The position numbers and the translations under genes are program-made. A stretch of 14,023 bases of DNA from Bacillota bacterium (GTDB taxonomy: Bacteria > Bacillota > Desulfitobacteriia > Desulfitobacteriales > Desulfitobacteriaceae). Shown piece by piece: positions 1 through 6,638 of the stretch. The stretch's first letter is position 1, and each line of letters begins with the position of its first letter. The notes beneath the pieces are model-generated. The model had not been told where the DNA came from and did not search any database. It saw only the letters and a list, made by a program, of their open reading frames with translations. The stretch covers positions 1 to 14,023 of the forward strand of contig JAEWCM010000187.1 of NCBI GenBank assembly GCA_023390635.1, given 5' to 3'.

Positions 1-14
1 TAATTTTTCATTGT

Positions 15-60
15 CCTCTTGACGGGGAGCACACCAGCAGAGTGAGAAGAGGCCTTTTTT
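15..60 (+). terminator. Possible intrinsic terminator for a gene left of the window
   Basis: A 6-base inverted repeat (CCTCTT at 15-20, AAGAGG at 47-52) is followed by CC and a run of six T at 55-60, then more T-rich sequence. The loop is long (26 bases), so this is only a weak terminator candidate for transcription entering from the left, convergent with the DegV gene. It could instead be the 3' end of a larger structured RNA cut by the window edge; I could not match it to a known riboswitch. Confidence 0.3.
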
Positions 61-96
61 ATCTTTTTATAAGATAGATCGCATTTAGGTTAAAAG

Positions 97-942
97 TTAC
101 TTAAGCATGTAAAGAATACCTACCGTATTAGGCCCGCAATGGCTGGAAATAACACAACCGGCCTCCGTAATATGCACCTCTTTGACCTTGGTAGCTGCCA
201 GCAATTCAGAACGGAGAAAAGCAGCATCAGCATCTCCCATAGAGTGTGTGACCATAATTCGGGTCAGATCCATATTAGGTAAATCAGCAAGAGTATTATT
301 TATAATGGCCTTTAGAGCATTATTGCGCTTCCGGGTCTTCTGAGCCAAACTCATTTCTCCATCGCTGACTTTAATAATGGGTTTGATATTCAAAAGGGTG
401 CCTATGATGGATTGTAAGGCTGAGCATCTTCCACCTTTATATAAAAACTCTAATGTATCGATGACAAAGGCTGTACGCACCTTAGCTACAGAAGCTAGCA
501 ACTCTTTCTCGATTTCCGTTAAGGACTTGCCCTCCCGAACCAAATCACAGGCTTTTAAAACTTGTAAGCCAATTCCGGTGGAAAGATTTAATGAGTCGAT
601 TACTTTGATCCGTTCTTCGTCAAGTTCGTGTGCAGCCAGACGGGCATTGACCACGGTGGAAGAAATGCGGGAGGATAATCCGATATAAATAACGTCATCT
701 CCCTGATCAAGCGCCGTTTTAAATGCCATATAAAAATCTGCCGGAGTAGGGGCCGCCGTTTTGGGTAAGCTGCCAGTCTCCTTTACCATCTGATAAACTT
801 TCTCCGGAGTAATGGCTACTCCGTCCTGGAAACTTTGTTCTCCAAAAACAACGTAGAGTGGAATAACTCCGATGTTATTGGTCCTGATTAATTCAGGAGA
901 AAGATCATTGGTACTGTCAGTAATAATTCGAATTGAGCCCAT
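97..942 (-). CDS. DegV family protein (FakB-type fatty-acid-binding protein)
   Basis: This 281-residue protein has the normal length and motifs of the DegV family. A TDST motif at residues 8-11 starts the first domain, GLSSRISST at 88-96 matches the family GLSSxLSGT loop, and YKGGR at 168-172 matches the conserved KKGGR. THS at 232-234 and HCGP near 268-271 correspond to the C-terminal H-x-GP motif. Characterised members (FakB) bind an acyl chain and present it to the kinase FakA, so that exogenous fatty acid becomes acyl phosphate for phospholipid synthesis in the cytoplasm. The ATG at 942 is preceded by GAGG about ten bases upstream. It is monocistronic here, and no fakA lies beside it. The lipid specificity cannot be read from sequence, and nothing ties it to the Ter genes except proximity. 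Confidence 0.93.
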   Translation of the reverse strand: MGSIRIITDSTNDLSPELIRTNNIGVIPLYVVFGEQSFQDGVAITPEKVYQMVKETGSLPKTAAPTPADFYMAFKTALDQGDDVIYIGLSSRISSTVVNARLAAHELDEERIKVIDSLNLSTGIGLQVLKACDLVREGKSLTEIEKELLASVAKVRTAFVIDTLEFLYKGGRCSALQSIIGTLLNIKPIIKVSDGEMSLAQKTRKRNNALKAIINNTLADLPNMDLTRIMVTHSMGDADAAFLRSELLAATKVKEVHITEAGCVISSHCGPNTVGILYMLK

Positions 943-1124
943 GATAATTCAACCTCGTCTAAAAATTTTTATCTTTAGGATGATTCCATGATCTATCATA
1001 CTAAATCTTAGCAATTTAGAAAAGTATAATTAAGCGTTTAATTACTAAAAGGCTCCGGTCTTATTCAATCGTACCAGTACTTTATGCTAGCTTTCGTTTG
1101 ATTTTCCTAAATTATACTGAAATA

Positions 1125-1165
1125 GATATTAAATGACCGTTAAAAAACGGTCATTTAAATATCTT
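1125..1165. terminator. Long hairpin between two minus-strand genes, possible terminator
   Basis: GATATT-AAATGACCGTT (1125-1141) pairs with AACGGTCATTTAAATATC downstream, giving about 17 base pairs with one bulged base and a short A-rich loop. It lies about 45 bases after the stop of the minus-strand membrane protein gene. Read on the minus strand the loop is T-rich, but the tail after the stem (CTATTTCAG) has only a poor U-run. It may act as a factor-assisted or bidirectional terminator, or as an RNA-stabilising stem. Confidence 0.5.
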
Positions 1166-1207
1166 GATAAAGCAGTTCATTAAATCCCAGTTAAATGCAT
1201 TTTCAAA

Positions 1208-1615
1208 TTACTGCTTAATGGTGTGAATTTCTGCATTGCCTGCAAGCGCTTTATTGTTTTCAATAATAACCTTTAATTTGGCAAAGCCGACAAAACTCAA
1301 AATAATTTGAGCCAGAACAAAGGGAATGTAAATCGGCATTAAGAGACCGGCTACACAATAAAGGATGGCTCCCACTAAGGCTGACCAGCGCAGGTTCATC
1401 GCCCAACCGATGATATTAAAAATGACAGATAAGATCACAAAAACGATATGAGGCATAAGTAGAGCAACACCAAGGCCCGTACCAAGAGCTGTGGCCGCAT
1501 CGGTTTCAAGGGCGGCAGATGCGGCGGCACTAATACTATAGGCGACGATGTAAATAGCATAGACTACCCCCACTATCCAACTGGCTAAGAGAGTTTTACT
1601 TTTTTGTTTTTTCAT
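1208..1615 (-). CDS. Small four-helix membrane protein of unknown function
   Basis: This 135-residue protein has a basic N-terminus (MKKQKSK) followed by four strongly hydrophobic stretches at about residues 9-35, 45-72, 76-95 and 96-113, and ends in a polar tail. It is therefore predicted to be an integral inner-membrane protein with both ends in the cytoplasm. The second and third segments contain W and G residues of the kind seen in small bacterial membrane proteins, but I do not recognise a specific family and see no catalytic motif. The ATG at 1615 is preceded by a very strong AAAAGGAGG ribosome site seven bases upstream, so the gene is very probably real and well translated. It appears monocistronic: a hairpin follows at 1125-1165 and an unrelated terminator for the next gene lies upstream at 1739-1765. 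Confidence 0.78.
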   Translation of the reverse strand: MKKQKSKTLLASWIVGVVYAIYIVAYSISAAASAALETDAATALGTGLGVALLMPHIVFVILSVIFNIIGWAMNLRWSALVGAILYCVAGLLMPIYIPFVLAQIILSFVGFAKLKVIIENNKALAGNAEIHTIKQ

Positions 1616-1738
1616 GCTTTAACCTCCTTTTAAGATAAAAATAATAAATCACTTCATGAAAAACTATTAAATAGGGAGGTGGTTTATTCCATAAAAATCT
1701 CAGCTAGAAGAATTATTCTGCCTTTTAATATGCTATAT

Positions 1739-1765
1739 AAAAAAGACCAGGCGCAACGCCTGGTC
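1739..1765 (-). terminator. Strong intrinsic terminator of the small membrane peptide gene
   Basis: On the minus strand GACCAGGCG and CGCCTGGTC form a perfect 9-bp GC-rich stem around a three-base TTG loop, directly followed by six T residues (A run at 1739-1744 on the plus strand). It starts seven bases after the TAA stop of the small minus-strand reading frame at 1773-1874. This is the strongest evidence that the reading frame is a transcribed gene. Confidence 0.92.
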
Positions 1766-1772
1766 AAATCGC

Positions 1773-1874
1773 TTAGCACCAACAGTGATGATGTCTTTTA
1801 CGTCTTCTAATCGCATGCAGGATGCGTATTAAAAGTGAAATAATTACAAGCAGGGCGAAGATTACGAGCAACAC
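1773..1874 (-). CDS. 33-residue single-pass membrane peptide with basic, His/Cys-rich tail
   Basis: This short reading frame encodes a peptide with about 18 hydrophobic residues (LLVIFALLVIISLLI). A cationic segment RRRKR follows, and the end is HHHCWC. The most likely start is the GTG at 1872-1874, which has GGAG five bases upstream; a GTG two codons earlier is possible and would give 35 residues. The architecture is one transmembrane helix with a short cytoplasmic basic tail, and the three His and two Cys in the last six residues could bind metal, which is only a guess. A near-perfect terminator begins seven bases after the stop. It resembles in layout the small hydrophobic peptides of Firmicutes (sporulation-type small proteins, or type I toxins), but I cannot assign a family. 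Confidence 0.6.
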   Translation of the reverse strand: MLLVIFALLVIISLLIRILHAIRRRKRHHHCWC

Positions 1875-1984
1875 AATCACTCCATTCTCTATTTTCTAAG
1901 GTGGGTGAGGGCTAGTACAATATATTCAGGATGTCCACTATGTGTTAAAAGTAGCGTACGCATACATATAAATATTTCAAACAC

Positions 1985-1999
1985 TTTACTGGCAGTAAA
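1985..1999. promoter_or_regulatory. Perfect 15-base dyad in the divergent intergenic region
   Basis: TTTACTG, one central G and CAGTAAA make a perfect 7-1-7 palindrome. With a single-base centre it cannot form a normal RNA hairpin, so a DNA-binding-protein operator is the more natural reading. It lies between the divergent small-peptide gene (minus) and the helix-turn-helix gene (plus). A second short palindrome, GCGTACGC, is at 1954-1961. No regulator is assigned. Confidence 0.35.
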
Positions 2000-2057
2000 A
2001 AAGCAGTTTTCAGAGAAGAAATTATGGTCCCCGTAGCAAGCAGTATTTTATGTAAGA

Positions 2058-2104
2058 TTATGTCGAAGATTAGGATTTAATGACTTAGTTTAGAATCGAC
2101 ATAA
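2058..2104. repeat. Perfect 9-bp inverted repeat just upstream of the HTH gene
   Basis: TTATGTCGA (2058-2066) and TCGACATAA (2096-2104) are perfect inverted copies separated by 29 bases. The right arm touches the AAAGGAGG ribosome site (2103-2110) of the helix-turn-helix gene. It could be a pair of half-sites for autoregulation by that protein or a leader hairpin affecting translation. Confidence 0.4.
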
Positions 2105-2119
2105 AGGAGGAAACAATTG

Positions 2120-2386
2120 ATGTTTCAAGGAACGTTGGAAGCGATGAGAATTTGCCGCGGTTACTCGATTGGGGAAATGGCAGCCTATTGTGAAATATCC
2201 GAATACCAATATGCAGAATATGAAAAAAATCCCTATGAGATTCCGAAAAACGCAGCTCAGATGATTAAAAGAATACTTAATATATCCTGGGATCAAGTCT
2301 ATCTAAATTATTATGCTTCCTATTCTAATTCGGCAATTTTCACTACTTTACCTAAAATAGTGACGCGGTCGGCTGTAGGATTATAG
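2120..2386 (+). CDS. Small XRE-type helix-turn-helix protein
   Basis: This protein of 88 residues fits the XRE/Cro-C1 helix-turn-helix pattern. Residues about 5-57 contain an MRICRGYS-type first helix, then MAAYCEISEYQYAEYEKN, which matches the usual 'LAexlgiSxxtyxryE' recognition region, then PKNAAQMIKRILNISWDQV as the closing helices. The ATG at 2120 has AAAGGAGG nine bases upstream; a TTG one codon earlier is also usable. The last 21 codons lie antisense to the end of the S24 repressor gene, so the C-terminus after about residue 66 may be a non-conserved extension. A 9-bp inverted repeat sits directly upstream and could be its operator. It probably binds DNA in the cytoplasm; the target is unknown. 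An alternative is a phage-remnant regulator. Confidence 0.72.
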   Translation: MFQGTLEAMRICRGYSIGEMAAYCEISEYQYAEYEKNPYEIPKNAAQMIKRILNISWDQVYLNYYASYSNSAIFTTLPKIVTRSAVGL

Positions 2387-2982
2387 GTATGGGGAATATA
2401 GCTCGGATTGCTGCTGTTGGGAACAAGAGTAAAGTTAGTCCCGGTGTGGTATAGTTTTTTTACCTCCACACCCTGGTCACCAATAAAAACGACAGCAATA
2501 TCTCCATTTTCAATAGTATTTTGTTTGCGAGCGATAATGATGTTTCCGTCATAAATATGACTTAGGTTAAGGCTGTCTCCGACCATTTTGAGGCCAAAAT
2601 AAGCAGATCCTTCACCTGAAAGTTCTATAGGCAATTTTAAATAAGAAGTGATGTTTTCTTTTCTGTGTATAGATTGACTATTAATAATAGCTCCAAAAAT
2701 GGGAACAGCTGATTGGGTTTTCGAAATTAGATCAGATCCCCGATAGACAACTTTTTCACTGCATATGGGTAGTTTATCCGATACTTCATCATCGACGAGA
2801 AAATCGAGGGAGACATTGAAAAAGTCTGCTATTTTTTTCAGATTAATGATTTTTATATCTTCTGCTCCATTTTTATAAAAGCCTTCAATTGTCATGAGCG
2901 GAAGGCCCGTTTCTTTAGAAAGATCTGAAACAGTAATTTTTTTTTCTTTCATCAGTAGATCTAATTTTTTTAATAAATCCAT
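2320..2982 (-). CDS. LexA-like S24 repressor (HTH plus peptidase S24 domain)
   Basis: This 220-residue protein has an N-terminal XRE helix-turn-helix (about residues 3-64: LLMKEKKITVSDLSKETGL) and a C-terminal S24/LexA-like domain (about 93-218). The catalytic pair is present: Ser137 in VGDSL and Lys175 in VEVKKL. Aligned to E. coli LexA, the cleavage dipeptide Ala84-Gly85 falls on Asn101-Ser102 in VPIFGAIINS, so normal self-cleavage may be lost or altered. The ATG at 2982 has GAGGAG seven bases upstream; the frame stays open to 3228 but that stretch lacks a good ribosome site and enters terD. The gene is divergent from the terD-terA gene and may repress itself and Ter promoters through the GAGTAT repeats. 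It binds DNA in the cytoplasm; the inducing signal is unknown. Confidence 0.87.
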   Translation of the reverse strand: MDLLKKLDLLMKEKKITVSDLSKETGLPLMTIEGFYKNGAEDIKIINLKKIADFFNVSLDFLVDDEVSDKLPICSEKVVYRGSDLISKTQSAVPIFGAIINSQSIHRKENITSYLKLPIELSGEGSAYFGLKMVGDSLNLSHIYDGNIIIARKQNTIENGDIAVVFIGDQGVEVKKLYHTGTNFTLVPNSSNPSYIPHTYNPTADRVTILGKVVKIAELE

Positions 2983-3032
2983 ATAAAAACTCCTCAATTG
3001 CTGAATTCTGAATCCGGATAACAAAAAATGTT

Positions 3033-3053
3033 GAGTATGTAAATATGATACTC
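3033..3053. promoter_or_regulatory. Inverted GAGTAT/ATACTC repeat, candidate repressor operator
   Basis: GAGTAT (3033-3038) and ATACTC (3048-3053) are perfect inverted half-sites with nine bases between them. Flanking bases extend the symmetry imperfectly (ATGTT before the left arm, TTAACAT after the right arm). The right arm overlaps the predicted -10 of the repressor gene, which suits autoregulation. Further copies occur at 3077-3082 (GAGTAT, facing ATACTG at 3095-3100), 3197-3202 and 4575-4580. Confidence 0.5.
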
Positions 3054-3074
3054 TTAACATCATGCAGAAAACAA
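3045..3074 (-). promoter_or_regulatory. Candidate promoter of the S24 repressor gene
   Basis: On the minus strand TTGTTT (3069-3074) and TATCAT (3045-3050) are separated by 18 bases; the -10 matches the vegetative consensus at five of six positions and the -35 at three. The leader to the ATG at 2982 would be about 55 bases. Confidence 0.42.
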
Positions 3075-3166
3075 GAGAGTATTTATAATCTTTTATACTG
3101 TAATGTTTAAAATCAGTGTTACCTGATGTTTTAATATTTGTGGGGATAAAGATAAAAGCAGGATTT

Positions 3167-3195
3167 TTGTCGTGGATTAAGAAAGTATATGTAAT
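3167..3195 (+). promoter_or_regulatory. Candidate promoter of the terD-terA fusion gene
   Basis: TTGTCG (3167-3172) and TGTAAT (3190-3195) have the ideal 17-base spacing, matching consensus at four and five of six positions. The start of transcription would fall near 3202, leaving a leader of about 20 bases that still contains the GGAGG ribosome site. A GAGTAT motif (3197-3202) sits between the -10 and the predicted start, where a bound repressor would block transcription. Confidence 0.42.
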
Positions 3196-3221
3196 TGAGT
3201 ATTTATGTGGAGGTGACCGGG

Positions 3222-4526
3222 TTGGCAATCAGTATCATGAAGGGGCAGAAAGTTGACATTACGAAGTCTAATTCGGGTATGAATAATCTTCTGGTAGGCT
3301 TGGGATGGGGTGCTGAAAAAGAAATAGAGCTTGATGCGTCGGCTTTTTTATTGGGTCAAAATGGGAAAACCTCAAGAGATGAGGATCTTGTTTTTTATGG
3401 CAATCCTTCTGGAGGAAAAGACTCAATAACATATATTGAAAAACCTGCTGCAAATTATGGTGCAGATCAACGGCAATATAAGATAAACCTTAGAAAAATC
3501 CCTGCAGAAATCGCCAATATGGCTTTTACAATAACGATTTATGATGGTGAGGTCCGGCGGCAAACTTTTGCTCAAGTTAATGGCGTTTATTTGCGAATAC
3601 TGAATGGAGACAACGGACAGGAATTATGCAGATTTGATCTGGGAAACAGTTTGAGTATAGAAAATGCATTAGTGGTCGGAGAATTATATCGACATAACAG
3701 CGAATGGAAATTCAATGCCATCGGCAGTGGATTTAGCGGTGGACTACAAGCATTATGCCGAAATTTTGGAATTGATGTTCAGGAGGACGTTAAAACCCAG
3801 AAAAATACTAAAACACAGGAAAGTACGGCTGGTCGTGATCAGTCAAAAGCTGCTCCTCCTGTAAAACCAGAAGTTGTGAAAAACGATTCGGCCAGTTCAA
3901 ATATTAAATTAAGCAAAATCGAACTTAAGAAAAAAGGAGAAAAGGTTAATCTAACAAAAAACTCTAAAGAATTAGGTGAGATATTAGTTAATTTAAATTG
4001 GAACAGAAATGAAAAAAACAGTGGTGGGGCTCTTGGCTCAATATTCGGTGGCGGAAAGAAACAAATCGATTTGGATTTAGGATGTTTGTTTGAACTTAAA
4101 TCCGGCAAAAAAGGTGTAATACAGGCTTTGGGGAATTCCTTCGGAAGCTTCAAATCATTTCCGTACATCTCACTGGATGGTGACGATAGAACCGGCGCAG
4201 TGTCCACTGGTGAAAATCTAAGAATCAATGGAACAAAAATTACTGAGATCAAAAGAATTTTAGTATTCTCATATATCTATAAAGGAATTATTAACTGGGC
4301 TCAGGCGGATGGCATTGTAACACTTAAATACGCTGATGGTGCAGATATCGAAGTGAGACTAAGTGAACATGATGTTGCCAAGGGAATGTGTGCCATTGCC
4401 TTAATTGAAAACGTCGAAGATAAAACCTTCAGTATTCAGAGGCTTGTACAGTTTTTCAAAGGTCATCGCGACATGGACAAAGAATTTAAGTGGGGGCTCC
4501 GGTGGGTAGCAGGGAGCAAAGATTGA
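3222..4526 (+). CDS. TerD-TerA fusion protein (tellurium-resistance type stress protein)
   Basis: This 434-residue cytoplasmic protein joins two related domains. Residues 1-186 form a TerD domain (start MAISIMKGQKVDITKSN, core ELDASAFLL at 36-44, EWKFNAIGSG at 161-170). A polar K/Q/T-rich linker covers about 187-227. Residues 228-434 form a TerA-type domain ending in GHRDMDKEFKWGLRWVAGSKD-like sequence (414-434), a hallmark of TerA C-termini. TerD domains bind Ca2+ and act in membrane-associated stress complexes. Here the TerD acidic loop (GDNxTGxGxGDDE in close relatives) is replaced by residues 73-85 with few acids, so metal binding is probably weakened, while the TerA part keeps DGDDRTG at 319-325. 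The TTG start at 3222 is preferred: GGAGG lies eight bases upstream and the N-terminus then matches TerD. It is divergent from the S24 repressor. Confidence 0.9.
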   Translation: MAISIMKGQKVDITKSNSGMNNLLVGLGWGAEKEIELDASAFLLGQNGKTSRDEDLVFYGNPSGGKDSITYIEKPAANYGADQRQYKINLRKIPAEIANMAFTITIYDGEVRRQTFAQVNGVYLRILNGDNGQELCRFDLGNSLSIENALVVGELYRHNSEWKFNAIGSGFSGGLQALCRNFGIDVQEDVKTQKNTKTQESTAGRDQSKAAPPVKPEVVKNDSASSNIKLSKIELKKKGEKVNLTKNSKELGEILVNLNWNRNEKNSGGALGSIFGGGKKQIDLDLGCLFELKSGKKGVIQALGNSFGSFKSFPYISLDGDDRTGAVSTGENLRINGTKITEIKRILVFSYIYKGIINWAQADGIVTLKYADGADIEVRLSEHDVAKGMCAIALIENVEDKTFSIQRLVQFFKGHRDMDKEFKWGLRWVAGSKD

Positions 4527-4540
4527 ATAAAAGCTAAGAG

Positions 4541-4569
4541 TTGACATAAGTTAAGCTCAATTATAAAAT
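4541..4569 (+). promoter_or_regulatory. Strong candidate promoter of the xpaC-telA operon
   Basis: A perfect TTGACA (4541-4546) and TAAAAT (4564-4569, five of six) are separated by exactly 17 bases, a near-consensus vegetative promoter. Transcription would begin near 4576, inside a GAGTATTCTA motif (GAGTAT at 4575-4580) related to the repeats at the repressor/terD promoters. This suggests the same repressor may control the xpaC-telA pair. The leader to the ATG at 4680 is about 105 bases. Confidence 0.68.
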
Positions 4570-4679
4570 TTAAAGAGTATTCTAACCTCCATTATTGAAA
4601 TAAGATGATTTTAAGTAAATGCTTCAAACCATCGATTGAAATAATAGATTAGGATATTAATGAGCTGGAGGTAAGAACT

Positions 4680-5321
4680 ATGTCAAATCAGAAGAAAGCA
4701 TATGTGATGCTGGGAATTGGATTAGTTGCAGGGTTAGTAGGGTCAGCTTTCTTGCCTGCTTTTGTTTTACCCTTCATCCCGGCAATTTTTGCTTTTATCA
4801 CTATCCGAAAAAATATAGATAAAAATCTAGGCATTGAAGAGTACTGGCAGCCAAGTGAGGTTAATGATACCCCTGTACCAAATGAGATCACATCTGCAGA
4901 AGCTCCTCCTAAACTGGACACAGATCCGGTTTGGGGACCGGTGTTGGAGTATATCGGGGTGATTGAAGAAATGATTATATCTGAGGGGCAAAAAAACAAC
5001 CTGGATGATGAAATTATGGAGAAAACTTTAGCCTTACTGACCAGAATTACGGTCTTGATTCCTCAGCTTAAAGAAATCAACGATGGAACCATTAATCATA
5101 ATATTGAACGTCTGGTTTTTAAGGATCTTAATGGGGTGATTAATCCATTTGTGAAGCTGAGCGGAGAGGCAAAATTGAAAAACCGCAGATTATTGCTCAT
5201 GGGGCTGAAAGACATTAATTCCAAATTAACATTTTACGTGGAGAGAATTGAGCAAAAAGATATTATCGAATTACAGACAAGAATTGATCTCATTCATCAA
5301 CGCTACACAACTGTGAAATAA
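4680..5321 (+). CDS. XpaC-like membrane-anchored protein, telA partner
   Basis: This 213-residue protein begins with two closely spaced hydrophobic segments (about residues 7-24 and 26-42), a short hairpin that should anchor it in the membrane. A charged helical cytoplasmic region (about 70-213) follows. Size, topology and position directly before telA match the B. subtilis xpaC-yaaN pair and the Pfam XpaC family, annotated as '5-bromo-4-chloroindolyl phosphate hydrolysis protein'. That name comes from a plate phenotype, and I see no phosphatase motif, so enzymatic activity is doubtful. In the Ter literature XpaC and TelA are treated as partners in the membrane-linked stress complex. The ATG at 4680 has GGAGG eight bases upstream; the stop is 17 bases from telA, so the two are co-transcribed. 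The family assignment rests largely on context and architecture. Confidence 0.72.
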   Translation: MSNQKKAYVMLGIGLVAGLVGSAFLPAFVLPFIPAIFAFITIRKNIDKNLGIEEYWQPSEVNDTPVPNEITSAEAPPKLDTDPVWGPVLEYIGVIEEMIISEGQKNNLDDEIMEKTLALLTRITVLIPQLKEINDGTINHNIERLVFKDLNGVINPFVKLSGEAKLKNRRLLLMGLKDINSKLTFYVERIEQKDIIELQTRIDLIHQRYTTVK

Positions 5322-5338
5322 ATGAAGGAGGTAGAACC

Positions 5339-6436
5339 ATGTCTACTCAAATGCCTTTGGTAAAACTGAAAGATTCTGATCTGTCCAAGGTGGAACAGGA
5401 GGCCCAGCAACTTATCGGGAAAATATCCACCACGGATGATCTGCAACTTGATACCTTGATTGATGAGTTAGGCAGGATGGGGCAGGGAACCATGGAGAAA
5501 GCTGGGCAATCCCTTGGTATGCTGGAACGTCCTGTTACCGAATTGATGTCAAATAAACGCTCGGAGGTTTCGGACAATATTCTGAAGCTGCGCAGTGAGA
5601 TTGATGATCTCAATAAAAGTAAGCAGGTGGGCTTTTTCGGAAAACTCTTGCGTAATTCTCCTATCAAGAATTACATATATAAGTACCAGTCGGTCAAAAC
5701 CAACGTGGATGCTATCGTCAAATCCTTGCGGAACGGTAAGGACACACTTCAGGAAAATATAGTATATATGAAGAACCTAAAAAAGGCTTCCTTAGATGAA
5801 GTCTATAATTTGCAGGCCCGCATTGCCATGGGCAATAAATTGAAGGAACTGTTTGAACAGGAAATAGCCAAACCGGAAAATGAGCACCGTAAAATTCAAC
5901 TTGAAAAGGGTTTGCGTAAAGTAGTGACTCGGATTCAGTCTTTTACTGAGATGGTTATGCTCTATCAGCAAGCGATTGCCGGAACAGAAATTATTAATGA
6001 TAATAATGATAAATTGGTGGATGCGGTCGACAGTACAATCGATAAAACCCAGCACTTAATCACGGTATCTGCCATGATTGCCATGGCTTTACAAGATCAG
6101 GTGGATACAATTAATGCGGTGAATTCTGCCAATCAAACGTTGCAGACCATGTTTGAGGATAATGCCCGCCAGCTTAAAGAAACCACTCAGAAGACTAATG
6201 AACTCCTGGGCAAGCCGGCAATGCAGATGGATTCTATCAACAGAGCTATGAGTGATTTAATGGCAGCCATCGATATGTATGAACAGTCCAATCGCACGAT
6301 TATTCAAACGGCGACTGAACATACCGCACATATGACCCAGCTCAATAAGCAGTTAAATGACCGGTTGGGAATAATGCCCGGTAATGTTAAAAATGATACC
6401 AAAAGTACATCGGCCATTAGCAGTTTCTTAGATTAG
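5339..6436 (+). CDS. telA: TelA family toxic-anion resistance protein
   Basis: This 365-residue protein shows the TelA pattern (the family is usually 330-400 residues). It is almost wholly alpha-helical and rich in charged heptads, with long predicted coiled coils. The recognisable stretches are RSEIDDLNKSKQVGFFGKLL (about 85-104), where an FFGKLLR element is typical, the NLKKASLDEVYNLQARIAMG region near 146-165, and the TAISSFLD-like C-terminus. TelA proteins are linked to tolerance of tellurite, antibiotics acting on the cell wall and other envelope stress; the molecular activity is unknown. It is predicted to be cytoplasmic, with no membrane segment, and would reach the membrane through XpaC. 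The start at 5339 is fixed by GAAGGAGGT eight bases upstream. It follows xpaC by 17 bases and is closed by the terminator at 6456-6493. Confidence 0.93.
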   Translation: MSTQMPLVKLKDSDLSKVEQEAQQLIGKISTTDDLQLDTLIDELGRMGQGTMEKAGQSLGMLERPVTELMSNKRSEVSDNILKLRSEIDDLNKSKQVGFFGKLLRNSPIKNYIYKYQSVKTNVDAIVKSLRNGKDTLQENIVYMKNLKKASLDEVYNLQARIAMGNKLKELFEQEIAKPENEHRKIQLEKGLRKVVTRIQSFTEMVMLYQQAIAGTEIINDNNDKLVDAVDSTIDKTQHLITVSAMIAMALQDQVDTINAVNSANQTLQTMFEDNARQLKETTQKTNELLGKPAMQMDSINRAMSDLMAAIDMYEQSNRTIIQTATEHTAHMTQLNKQLNDRLGIMPGNVKNDTKSTSAISSFLD

Positions 6437-6455
6437 AGAAAGTTAATTGCAAAAA

Positions 6456-6493
6456 CCCTTATGCCTTGTGTTGCACAAGCATAAGGGCTTTTT
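6456..6493 (+). terminator. Intrinsic terminator of the xpaC-telA operon
   Basis: CCCTTATGCCTTGTG (6456-6470) pairs with CACAAGCATAAGGG (6474-6487), a 14-bp stem with one bulged C and a three-base loop. CTTTTT follows, and an A-run lies before the stem. It begins 19 bases after the telA stop and separates telA from the biosynthetic genes. Confidence 0.9.
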
Positions 6494-6638
6494 GACGTTC
6501 AGAGAATAAATATTAATGTTGTAATTTGAAGGAATTTAGCATTAGATAAAGAATTATCATATATTGGGGGTTTCTGGGTCCAATGAGGATTGTAGAATAA
6601 CGAGGATTTTCAATGATTAAAAAAGATAGGGGGATAGT

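Noticed and set aside
377..688. Plus-strand 103-codon frame opposite the DegV gene, and similar opposite-strand frames under terD, xpaC, telA and StiP
   Set aside because: No ribosome sites or family likeness; they are antisense shadows of well-supported genes.
2983..3228. N-terminal extension of the S24 repressor to about 302 residues
   Set aside because: The frame stays open, but it has no good ribosome site and no LexA-like content; the ATG at 2982 has GAGGAG seven bases upstream and gives a normal-length protein.
4680..5321. Enzymatic phosphatase role implied by the XpaC family name
   Set aside because: The name derives from an indolyl-phosphate plate phenotype; no phosphatase motif is visible, and the membrane hairpin plus helical tail fits a structural partner of TelA.
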